Shown here in pieces: positions 1-10,318 of a DNA stretch of 64,000 nucleotides (positions are counted from its first letter, which is position 1; every line of letters starts with the position of its first letter). The translations under genes and the position numbers were made by a program. The stretch spans positions 138,471 to 202,470 of the forward strand of contig CDMY01000878.1 of NCBI GenBank assembly GCA_001179505.1. Reading direction: 5' to 3'. The notes below the pieces were generated by a model, which ran no database searches, was not told the origin of the DNA, and worked only from the letters and a program-made list of their open reading frames with translations. Origin of the DNA: Vitrella brassicaformis (taxonomy: Eukaryota; Sar; Vitrellaceae).

Positions 1-51
1 ATCCACAGCACGTCAGATGCATGCAGCAACCAGCTAGGCAGACAACCGCTG

Positions 52-2724
52 TCACCAGGCTTCCTCGTCCTCTTCCTCATCCAAGTCCACCGCCGCGCTC
101 CCCTGCTGATGCCGCTGCTGCTGCTGCCGCTGCTGCTTCTCGTCGTCTCCCCATCCATTCCAGTCGCCCCACGGTGGCCTCCATGCACCTGGCCTCCATC
201 CACCGCTCTCCTGCTTGCCGTCCTCCCCATCGATGGCGATGTCCTGGTCGGTGGTGTCGTCCTGGTCGGCGTCAGAGTGGTAGGATGGAGGCGGGGTGAA
301 GGAGACGGTCACCATCGACGGCTGTGACGGGTCGGCGAAGCGGAAGTGGTGGTCGTCGGCGAGGACTTGGAAGAGCGTCTGCTGGTCGTTCAGACACAGG
401 CGACGGAGCTACACACACACACACACACACACACAAGGCCCCACAGGCAGGCAGGCAGACAGGCATCGATTTATCCGAGCTGCGTGTCTGCCCAGTCTCT
501 CACTCACTGACTTCTTTGGCGCTCTCCGTGTCTTCCCCCCACACCTTGATGAGGTCGAGGGTCTGGTCGGGGATAGACTCGGCCTCGAGCTCCTCTTCGG
601 TTGGCAAAAAGGGGCTCCACTCGACCAGCTTGCTAGGGGGCCTGACACACACCGGACACCACCGAGCCACAGTGTGTGTGTGTGTGTGTGTGTTGGTATG
701 GTGGTTACTCTGCAATGTACTGGACAAGACTGACAATCCGAGACTGGCGAACGAGGACACAGAGAAGCGGACAGTGACGCTCGTGATAAGGGTGCGTGAA
801 TGGATGGCTCCCTTCTCTCTCTCTCTCTCTCTGCCTGTGGGTGGCTCGCTCACTGTTCGGTCGTAGCCCTCGTCCCTCACGCTCGGCCACCAGAAGGAGT
901 CAAAGTGCTTCCATTCCCCGCCCTCGCCCCCTGCACCAGTGGCTGTAGCACCGCCATCCTTCCTCCGAAACACGGCACACTGCGAGCAGCACCCATACGC
1001 CTGGAACATCGCCCACGCGGCGTCATCTGGCGCACACTCGCTCGTGTACGGCACGTCCAGCACTCTTGTCGTTGGTGCGGCTGTGGCTGAGGCGCCAGTG
1101 TGGCTGTCGGGCGACAGCAGCCTGACGATGCCGAACGGCTTGCCGTGTCGCGCCTCGCTGAGCGTGGTCGGGCTGGTGTAGATGAAGGGTGGTGTGTTGG
1201 TGTTGGAGGGAGGCAGGATAGAGGGCGGCGTCGGGTGTGCCGGTGGTTGTCCGACGCCGACAAAGAAGACGTCATACTTGGGGTAGCTCTTGCAGACGGA
1301 CAGGCACCACTCCTTTCGTCACACACGGCGCACACAGACACACACAGACCAGCATTGGCGAAGGGCAATTTTCTTGCGCTGGCGTGTGTGTCTGTGCGTC
1401 TTGTCACCTGGAACTCCTGGCGCGTCCACTCGAACTTGTGATCAGAGTCGCGAATGAAACTGCAGACAACACACATGGACACACACACATTGACACACAT
1501 ATGGACACGCAATTGCACCATTTGTTCGTTCCCCACTGTGTGTGTGTGTGTGATGTTTGCCATTACGTTGGTGTGTCGGAGAAGAGGGGATTGAAGTCCT
1601 TGTTAGGTGTGGTGACGAGACACATGGCCGGGCAGAGGTCGCCAAAGACGCTCTTCGCGAGGGCCGGCAGGTCAGCAGGCTGCAAGTGCTCAATCCTGGC
1701 GAGTAGCGTCACACACATGAGATATGGAGAGAGGGATTTGTGTGCCGTGCATGTGGGTGTGGGTGTGGGTGCGTACACTTCGATGAGCGTCACTGCGTCG
1801 GGCCAGCCCTTGTACTCCTGTGACGAACACGATGAATGTGTTGTTGGTATGGTTCGGGGTGTCTATGCTGGGGCTCACCATCGGCACACGCAGAATATCC
1901 CCTGCATCCATCCATCCGAAGACAGCACAGGCATCCACCCACCACCCCACTCACTCAGCCACCCAGCAGCCCTCTCTCTCGTATCATTCTCACCTGTGAG
2001 CAGCCGCAGCTTGAGTTGGAAGTCCCGCCGCCACGCCGCACACAAGTGCCGACCGAAGGGGGTCACACACCACTGGCAGACACGCACGCACCCCACACCC
2101 CACGATGAATGCAGCCAACGATATCCAACTCACATCCACGCCTCCTTCTCTGCATGTGCGTGGCGTCTATGCCATCTTCACTCCCTCACTCTGTCGCTGT
2201 CGAACAGGGCATCCTCGTCGATATCGACGCCAACCTGCCACAAACCACCACATACCACAGCACGGCAGCTGACGTCAGTAAGGAAGGAAGGGCGCGGATG
2301 CATGGATCTGGTATGGTCTGGTCTGGTCGGTTGACCTCACCACTTCTACAGTATCGGTGTCGAGGGCGTTGTAAAGGCCGATACGGCCAAGAAGCTTCCC
2401 CTCTCCACAGCCCAAATCAACAACCTGACACCAACCACACCACACCACACCACGCCATACCCATCCTTGCATCCATGGATCCATCCCATTCGGCCCTCCA
2501 GGCACCTTGTGAGCTCCACACGCCTCCAGAAGGTCGATGGCCAGCCGCATTCGCTGCAACCACACCGGGCTGCCGAATTTCACCCCTCCGCCGCCCTTGG
2601 ACGGGCTCCCGCTGCCCTCCTCGAGAGCCCGCTCGCCGATGCCCTTGTCGATGCCGGCCTTGTCAGCGATCGGGTCAGACTTGCGAATGCCAGTGGGCCC
2701 GGTAGACGTCGAAACGCGGTTCAT
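52..2724 (-). CDS. HEN1: HEN1-type small-RNA 2'-O-methyltransferase
   Basis: HEN1 methylates the 2'-OH of the 3'-terminal nucleotide of small RNAs and protects them from tailing and decay. The gene has about eight exons. Start ATG is at 2724; exon 1 (2506-2724) ends in ..GAHK. Exon 2 (to about 2342) gives the SAM site VVDLGCGEGKLL and exon 3 (2190-2234) gives VGVDIDEDALFDSDR. The metal site EVIEHL is split by an intron between about 1789 and 1698 (donor gtacgc after GAAGT). TTPNKDFNPLF and DHKFEWTRQEFQ follow, then YDVFFVGVG. The family's four metal ligands (E..EH plus the H of DHKFEW) are all present. The C-terminal exons 512-641 and 52-408 encode an acidic, Gln-rich tail. No double-stranded RNA-binding domain is visible, so it resembles animal and protist forms rather than plant HEN1. 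The splice between the exon ending near 858 and exon 512-641 does not keep phase in my model, so one small exon may be missing. Confidence 0.9.
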
Positions 2725-3372
2725 CTTGTCGGATGTTCTACTACCTATGCCAGACCATTCAACGACAAGATGCGCGGGAAGATGATGTGTACGCAGGAGC
2801 CGCAGATGCAGGTCTACCTGGAGCTCAACGACCCGCTGTCCTCGTGCGTGGCTCAACGCACCCGAAGCTGGAGATCTATCTGCAGATCTGGACCTCTATA
2901 GAGAGGGCAGGTCCCAGCAGGAAACGGCAGACGACATTCGGCTGCATTAAGAGCTGAGTTTGAGGAGTTCTCCCTTTCGCGAACTGTAGCTCGCAATCAT
3001 TTGAGGGTCGAACCCATGGATTCGGCCGTATGCATCGATTTGAAATGACTGCCGCCTCATACACGACAGCCCTGCTTTCTTTAATCAAGCAACCGTCGGC
3101 AAAACGTACACAGATCGACTCGAATGATTATGCAGTGAGTCCACGCAGGTGTGTAGAGGGGCTGTGCGTTGTCCATCGACTTCATGTACATGTGGACATG
3201 AGCACCCACACGCAGGCACTCAATATTGACATCTACACATGCAGGCCGTCCTGAGGCCCTCGTTTGAGCGTGTCCATACGCACGGGCATGACGATGAAAA
3301 CGACACGCGTCAAGTCTGACCGTACACCACAAGCACGCGCAGCACTACCCACCTCTCCCACTTGTCGCCTCC
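2725..3372. other. intergenic region between HEN1 start and LRR gene end
   Basis: No supported gene. Short ORFs occur on both strands but lack splice sites that extend them and match nothing I recognise. A T-loop-like string near 2994-3016 does not fold into a tRNA. The part just above 2724 should hold the HEN1 promoter. Confidence 0.5.
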
Positions 3373-6300
3373 CTATTGGCCCTTAGCTACCAGATCCAGC
3401 GTGAATGTACAAAACCCGAGGATACTCTCCGCCCACCCTACTACCTCAATCATGTCACACTGGATAGTGAGGCTGTCGAGTGAGTATGAAGCCATTACCC
3501 GCTCATAGCACTCACACGCCAACGCACGCACCTCCTTCTCTGCATGGGCTATCTGCTCCTCATCTGACGCCCCCTCCTCGCCTAGCTCAAACTCACTGGG
3601 ATCGAGCTGCAGTCTCAGATGCGCTTTGGATGGCCGCACGTGGGTCACGACACTCATCACCGACAAGGCCTGATCTTTGTTGAGATCAATCAGATCTTCA
3701 TCATCGCCAAACGACAGCGATGTCACGGCAGGGCGTGCGAGTGGTTGGCATGCATGAGGCAACGCACGCACGTGATGGCCTAAAACGACGCTGACCTCAT
3801 CGATGCGCTCAGTGGGAAGCAGTGGCAGGCACTCAGACAAGACAGAGAGGTCAGAGGTTCTGAACTGGACTGATCTGACGTGGCGCAGGCTGCCTAGAAG
3901 TGTGCTAAGCTTGTTGGGGCCGGCAGGAAAGCGCCAGGCGCCCGCAGGGGGGTGGGCTCGGTAGGACAGATTCGCCAGGTTGGACTCGAGGCGCTCGACT
4001 GCGGGAAAACAGACGTTGTTGCCGTCCTCGTCGACTTCGGTCAGGAATGGGGGAATGCTGTCCGACACGATCTCCGCGCTCTGCACGCTCTGACGGCCCT
4101 CCTGCGAACGGCCGATCCACAGCTGCGTCACGTTGGGAAACTTGAGCACGTCCTTCCACGACTCGTCCAGAGGCGTGCCGCCACAGAAGAGCCACACCTG
4201 AGACGAAGGCAGCCATACATACGAACCATGCGATTTGATTCTTGTCTGTCATTCGTTGTCCCACTTACCTCCTCAGCTTGTTTGGCGACTTGGTTGACCA
4301 CGTCAGCTACAGGGCCACGCACAGCAGGGAAGACAGTCGACGCCTCCTTGCTGCAGTCGACTCTCATGCACTTGCCGTAGTTCAGCTGCCACTCGACCGT
4401 GGCGCCGACTCGTCGGGCCCACGCGAGGAAGTCGGGCAGGGGGCGGGTCAGGTCGCCGAAGTTGTGGTTGATGGGGCAGTCGTACACGAACTCGATCGTC
4501 TTCTTGACTCCTGATTGATGGATGATCGAAAGACAGGGCGTCAATTCATGCATCGAGTCAGGTCTCTCCTATCCCCTTTGTCCGTCATCTCATCTCACCT
4601 TGCATCTCCGGTTTGCTCCAGAAGTTCTCCAGAGATCTCTGCAGCTCAGCTAGATGACCATTCCTCAACGCACGCTCGCTGACGCGCACCCCGCGGATGG
4701 TGGTGAGCCGCTTGGACTTGCCCAGGGCAGCGATGAAGTCGGGGCTGTCGTGATCGCACACGATGTTGACGGCGAGTGTCATGAGCTGAGGGGAGGAGCT
4801 CGCGATGTGGGTGAGGCCCTTGAGAGCCCTACGAGGGACGCGGAGACCTCGGCAGTCTTCCAGGGCAGGGAAGGTGGTCCATGTGGCTTCACTGCAGAAA
4901 ACAACAACACACAGATGAATGTGTGTGCATGGTCAGCCTGACTCACCTGAAGTATATGATCCACGTGTCGCATTCCACGTGCAGGTCGGTGAGTGCCGTG
5001 AAGGCCACCGGAGGGGGCGCACACCACGCCGCACGGAAGTTGAAGTTCCCGCCATCGCCGTTGATGTAGAGGTGTGTGAGGGATGTCTTGGCGGCCTCCA
5101 GACATGTCGCTACGAAGGAACGACGGCTCGAGTTGTGGTCCTCGTACGGTCCTGCAGATGACGGGATGTGGGCTGTCGTGACGTTGGCCTGAACCAGACA
5201 GACAGACAGATCCACATACACGCATGGATGTCGTGGGCGGATGTGAGCGGCACGGTGTGGGTCTCGCTCACCAGTTTGCCCCTCAGACGTGTCTCTGTGT
5301 CCAGGTCGAGGTTGTTCCACGCCTTGGCCTCCTTCTCAGCGATGGTCAGGTTGCGGTAGATGCCGAAGGGCGTGGCCTTGCTGCTGCCGTCTTGGGCGCT
5401 GCTCGGGCGTTGGCTGTCCGAGTGGTAGTCGGCTATGCTATTGATGCCCTTGTTGAGGAGACAGAGGACGGTGGCCTCCCTGGTGGTCAGCCACGAGGCC
5501 ATGTCACACAGCAGCGGGCCCTCCAGGCCACACAGACACGGCCCACCGACAACCTGACACACACACACGCACGAGTAGCGAGTGTGTATCTTAAGGGGCT
5601 TTATGTGTGTCGAGGCTGACGTTCGCGTGTTGCTGATGTTGGTCGTGTCCCTGGTCGTCTTGCTGGGGGCTGCTCGACACATCAACTGCAAACACAACAG
5701 CGAGACAGACAGACGGACGGCGTTGGGTGAATCGATGCATGAGAGTTTGATGCACACACTTTCTGTGTCAATCGTCAATACGTACCACCTCCACCACTAG
5801 CACCAGCAGCAGCAAAGGTAGCATGCTGACCCGGTCGGTCCTCCACACGCGCTCGCTTGCTATCCGACACACCAGCTACCTGCACACACAAAGAGAGGAT
5901 TAGAGGGCAGATGGTGGTTTGCCTGACTGGCTGTTGTCAACACACACACCGATATGGATGATCCATGGGATGCCTTCTGAATCCTTTCCACGGTCAGATC
6001 ATCCGCACGACCACTGCAGTCGCCCTGTTGCGCAGGCAGCACACGCACATGACACACCGCAGTTGCAATGCATACCTCTGCCACTCCGCCCTGTGCGTGA
6101 GTGGTGTTGTGTATGTTGCTCAGACAGTCGGCCGCCTCCTTGAGGCAGTCGCCGCCACGGCTCGTGTGGCCCACCGCCACAGACAGGTCGCCGACCGTCA
6201 GTGAGGCGTCATTGCCAGCTACCTGAAGCAACACAAGGATGGATACATGACATACGGAAGACACCAACACACATACCACCCGCCCCACTCACTTGTGATT

Positions 6301-6750
6301 CAAGTGTATGGATGAGCGTCTTGATGCGATCTATCTCATGTCGAAACTGACGGAGGCCCTCATCGCGATCAGCTTCCTGTCCACAAAGACATACACACAC
6401 ACACGTACACTCACGCCATCCAGCCAGTGTACGCGGCATCAGGCGGTTCATGGTAACGTACCGGACGGGTCGGCCCGTCGTTGCCATCTTGCTGCATAGC
6501 TGCAGCCTGCGGCTCAATGACCTCGTCTGCATGACCACAAACAACACAATCCGCATTGAATGGTCACCCCGGGCCGGTGCTGTTTCATGTGTGTCTGTGC
6601 ACCTGTGAGTGAGGCCCTCAGCCGCAGATGCCTACGTCTGCCCTCAAGTGCTGCACGGGCAGCCAACCAACGCTGATGAAGACCTCCTGACCGCCTCCTG
6701 AGCACACAGCGGCCGCATAGCCTAGCGCTGCAAGTGACAGAATTCATCAT
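3373..6750 (-). CDS. F-box-like/leucine-rich-repeat protein, unknown function
   Basis: Multi-exon gene starting at ATG 6750 (MMNSVTCSARLCGR). After a basic N-terminus come small exons at about 6475-6530, 6300-6375 (a short coiled coil, EGLRQFRHEIDRIKTLIHTL) and 6000-6220. The exon at about 5275-5555 has an F-box-like stretch (LLCDMASWLTTREATVLCLL). LRR-like exons follow at about 4965-5190 (SLTHLYI, ALTDLHV), 4600-4890 (FPALEDCRGLRV, SPQLMTLAVNIVCDHD), 4267-4525 and 3373-4200. The last exon reads FPAVERLESNLANLSY and HVRSVQFRTSDLSVLSECLPLL and stops at 3373. Introns contain CA and TG repeats. The domain order (coiled coil, F-box-like, LRR) suggests a substrate adaptor of an SCF ubiquitin ligase, but the F-box match is weak. 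It is not closely related to the F-box-like pair at 7.0 and 33.0 kb and lacks their C-terminal motif. Confidence 0.6.
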
Positions 6751-7011
6751 TTCCCATGATTTCTGTACCCTCCCCCCTCACCTCTCGCTCAGTCGCCATC
6801 AAATCACCATCGCGAGGTTTTGCTTCCTTTTTTTCTCCGCGAGCTCAAAGAGGATCGCGAAAGGAAGGAAAGGGGCAAAAGACGGCAGACGATGGGCTGC
6901 AAGACCGTTAGGAGGGATCTGGCCACTGCATGTGTGGCGAGGATGGAGAGGATCTGGCTGCGGGATGGATAAGTGGGCATCAGCGGGTCGGCGGTTCGAG
7001 GAGGTCTTCTG
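6751..7011. promoter_or_regulatory. bidirectional intergenic region
   Basis: This 261-bp segment separates two start codons that point away from each other (6750 on -, 7012 on +). It should hold both promoters and 5' leaders. A pyrimidine-rich block lies at about 6765-6840. I see no canonical TATA box. Confidence 0.45.
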
Positions 7012-9321
7012 ATGGCGAAACGACACTGCTCGCGTCAAGAGCAGGTAAGAGAGAGGGCGGGAGGCAAACAACAAAGAGAAACCGCGACCCAGGCTGCGCT
7101 TTGTCGTGTTTGCCTCAGCAGGAGGATGTCGATGGGATGTTGGTTGACGATGATGATGATGGGCTAGTGATGGATAGCGATGACATGGACACACCGAACC
7201 ATGGACAGCAGGTGCGCCGACACCCTCAGACCACCTATCTGCATCGATATCCACACACAAGTTCAACCAAACACATGGGGCCGCCTGCGTGTGGTGGCTC
7301 GTTGCTTCTGCAGTCCTCTGGATGTTCGCTTCCCCTGTGGACAATCCCGCCCGACACTCTCTCTACCATCGTCGGCCCTTTGCTAGGGACGCAGTACATC
7401 ATCGGCACCCTCTCGGTCATACGCAAGGCATTCGCGACCATCGCAACAGACCCCTCCACCCACCTCTTCGTCCACGTCCAGACCGCCAAGGCCATCCACC
7501 TGACCGACATGCAGCTCAGCGTATGGCTCACCCGACTGAGCAAGACCAAGCGCGCCGTGCTGCTCTGCCCGGTGACGGAGAGCATGGTGCGTCTGGTGGA
7601 GAGCATGCGCAACACTGTGGCCTACCTCGAGATGGATGAGCCGGCCGGACGACTGCGCTGTCCGTCCAGGCAGCCATCGCCATCCGGCCGTCGGGAGGAG
7701 TCGCGGATGCAGTTTGCGGCGCTGGAGGAGGTGTGTGTGGGAGGCGAATGGGTGCGGGTTGCTCGTACCTACGGATGGGCACTGAGGTGACTGACACGAC
7801 GCACCGCGGGCGCGTTCATACAATGCCGCACACGTTTGTTGGTTGTGCGCCGTTTCAGGTCGCTTGTGTCGCTGAGCATTCGCGACGGGCCGTTGACGGG
7901 CCGGTCGTCGTTTGCCTCGGGTTGCTACGGCATGTACTGGCGGAGATCCGCTTCGGCGCTTCGGTCGCTGACATACGACGACAGCGGATGCTGGGACTTC
8001 AGTCGCAGCCGCGCCCATCCCGACCATCTGGCGCAGCTTCTGCGGCCAACCAACTCCGTGCCTCACCTGCACGCCCTCAAGTGAGGAGCATGATAGAACC
8101 GAAACACGCGCGTGTATGTGTATCCACTTATTCTCTTCTCTCTCAGGCGCCTGCGCTTCACCAGTCAGCAGTCGTGCTTCACCCACGGAGGCACACAGCT
8201 GCTGGCTCAGCGGGGCCTCAGGCTGGAGGAGGTCGACATCGCCCTGTCCCCCGGATACCTGTCGACCCAAAACATCAAGGTACGATCTTCATCCACAAGG
8301 CGACAACCCCTCACGCATTTATCAAGACACAGTCCTCTCTCTCCCTCTGTGTCTGTCTGTCTGTCTGTCTGTGTGTCTGTGTCTGTGTGTGTCTGTGTGC
8401 GGCGTGTAGGATGTCGATGACTTTCGCCGGCTGTGCCTCGCGCCCAGCGGCACCGAGGACTGGAGCAGGAGCAACATCATGTTCGAGCTGCCACTGCTGT
8501 GGCAAAACGTGCCCACGGAGCCGGTGTGGTGGGCGAACGGGGCGTCCGTCCCCACCGTCCAACTGCTGGCCTCTGCCGCTACTCATGTCGGCTTCGGTAC
8601 ATACTGGCCTGCAGGCGAGACCTTCCCCGCACTCTACAGCACACTAGCGTCGCTCGTTTTTTGTCGAGCGCAAGAGCTGATACTCTTTCTTTCCTCCCCG
8701 TCCACAGACATACCCGAGGCCGTGGTGGCAGACGTGCCGCGCCTCTTGCCGTGCGTGAGGCGGGCAGAGCTGCTTTTCGAGCACCTGGCTGACCTGTCCG
8801 TGCAGAGAATGCTGAGTCAGCTGCCGATGCTCGAGGCGCTGGTCAATACGTTCTGTGTGGTTGATTATGTGGGTGAGGTGGAGATGTGCATGTGGGTGGA
8901 CCAGACAGAGAAGGACAGGCCGATAGATGAGCGCGTTCACCGCATCATCGTCCACTCGCACTTGCACTACGAGCAAGGCGACACAGAGAGTTTCGACTTC
9001 TACTGTGGCGAGACAGTTTGGAACTGTGTGCAGGCGATTGGCGTTTTCCCTCGCCTAGACAGCATCGATGTCGACATCACGGTGGAGGGGCATCTTGCAG
9101 GGGGCGACATAGTGAGCATGCTGCAAGAGGTCACAACGTGCCGTCCTGACTTGGCGGATGACCATCAGGTAGCTTTTCACCTCGTGCTGCATGACCATGG
9201 CTTTGAGATGGTCGAGCTGCCCCGGCTGGCATTCGACTGTCGTGTGGAGGTGCGGCGGCTGGGCCTGCCCGTCCCCTCACAGAAGCGCATCACTGACTAC
9301 TTCTCTGTGGCCAACCAGTGA
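7012..9321 (+). CDS. F-box-like protein with C-terminal PIP box (paralogue 1)
   Basis: Six exons with matching phases: 7012-7044, 7119-7211, 7314-7786, 7859-8080, 8147-8279 and 8410-9321; 621 aa. Exon 1 is MAKRHCSRQEQ, exon 2 an acidic Asp run. Residues from about 43 form an F-box-like helix set (IPPDTLSTIVGPLL..IGTLSVIRKAFATIATDP). The middle has irregular leucine-rich segments. The last residues are QKRITDYFSVANQ, which fits the PCNA-interacting PIP box Q-x-x-[ILM]-x-x-[FY]-[FY] including the high-affinity TD pair. The paralogue at 33048-35154 shares exon 1-3 structure, the F-box-like part and the C-terminus. Family knowledge: F-box proteins recruit substrates to Cul1 ligases and PIP boxes dock on the sliding clamp. 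Inference: a nuclear adaptor acting at replication forks. An upstream in-frame ATG at 6973 is possible, but the paralogue supports 7012. Confidence 0.7.
8341..8400. repeat. TGTC/TG simple repeat in intron
   Basis: Imperfect (TGTC)n grading into (TG)n fills the 3' half of the intron just before the acceptor at 8409. It occupies the position where a polypyrimidine tract would normally be. Confidence 0.9.
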
Positions 9322-10318
9322 GACAGACATCGGCTGGGGGGCACAGCACAGATAGCAGCCTGTGTGTCTAGTGGGTGGGGCCGGGCTGTACAGATGGGCT
9401 TGTGGGCGGGATATACTTGGTTGCGCGTGTCAATCCTTTCTGCGTGCTCTTTGTGCATGTGCGTGTGGGCGGTCGGTGTCTCACCCATCAGCATCCCGCC
9501 AGCTGCAGGTGGGTGATGAAGCGACTGCATCCGACGCCCATGCGCAAGGGGCCGGTATTCGTGTGATGTGTGTGCGTGTGCGGTTGAGACTCTGTCATGT
9601 GTGAGTGCACCCATGTTGGTTGTGCCGATGGATGGATGGATGGAACGCATTCACGTATATGTTCTGCATGGTGAGTATCTCATGTGACGCACAAATAGGC
9701 CACCTGGCCCCCTGCCGCCCGGACGGCCACAAAAATGCCAAGGAGTCGACTGACACGAAAGCACCAATGGCACCTGCCGGCAACAGACGCATGAGGATGA
9801 ACGAGTGAGGCCAAACACCCACATGCAGGAAAACTCGATACACTCCCTCTACACCATCCTGCCTCTACGCCTTTCGCGCATCGCTTTGGCGGCCACCTGG
9901 TGGGTGACGGCTTCACCACAGGCACGAAGGCTGCCCGGGGGAAACACATCACTGGCTCCCCCAGGAAGCGACGCGCGACAGGCGAGACGCAGCTGCAATC
10001 CACGCACCGGGTAGACACACACGGCCCCCTCACACAAAACAGGGCCACGCAAAACGCATGGATGGATGGATGGCCGCGAGAAAGCAGCACACTGGCAGGC
10101 ACCACTGTACTGAAAAAGCCGATCTGCTCTGCTCTCACATGTCATGCACCAGCCGACACAGACGGATACGTAAAGCCACGCAGGCCCACCAACACACATT
10201 ACACTGTCGGAGAGACAGCGGCGAAAAACCGCCCGCACAGAAGACGGGGGTCGGTCTGTCTGTCTGTCTATCTGTCTGTCTATCTCTCTCTCTGGTACGT
10301 TTGTGGCCATGGTCATCG
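9322..10318. other. convergent intergenic region
   Basis: About 1 kb between the stop of the F-box-like gene (9321) and the lipin stop (10319). It should contain two 3' ends. Short ORFs on both strands are not supported by splice sites or similarity. A GGAT-type run lies at about 9630-9643 and a TGTC/TATC repeat at about 10254-10292. Nothing else recognised. Confidence 0.5.

Noticed and set aside
409-648. ORFs made of Cys-Val or Thr-His repeats
   Set aside because: They are translated CA/TG microsatellites inside introns; many such frames occur through the window.
2990-3020. T-loop-like GGGTCGAACCC, possible tRNA
   Set aside because: The loop is too short and no acceptor, D or anticodon stems can be drawn around it.
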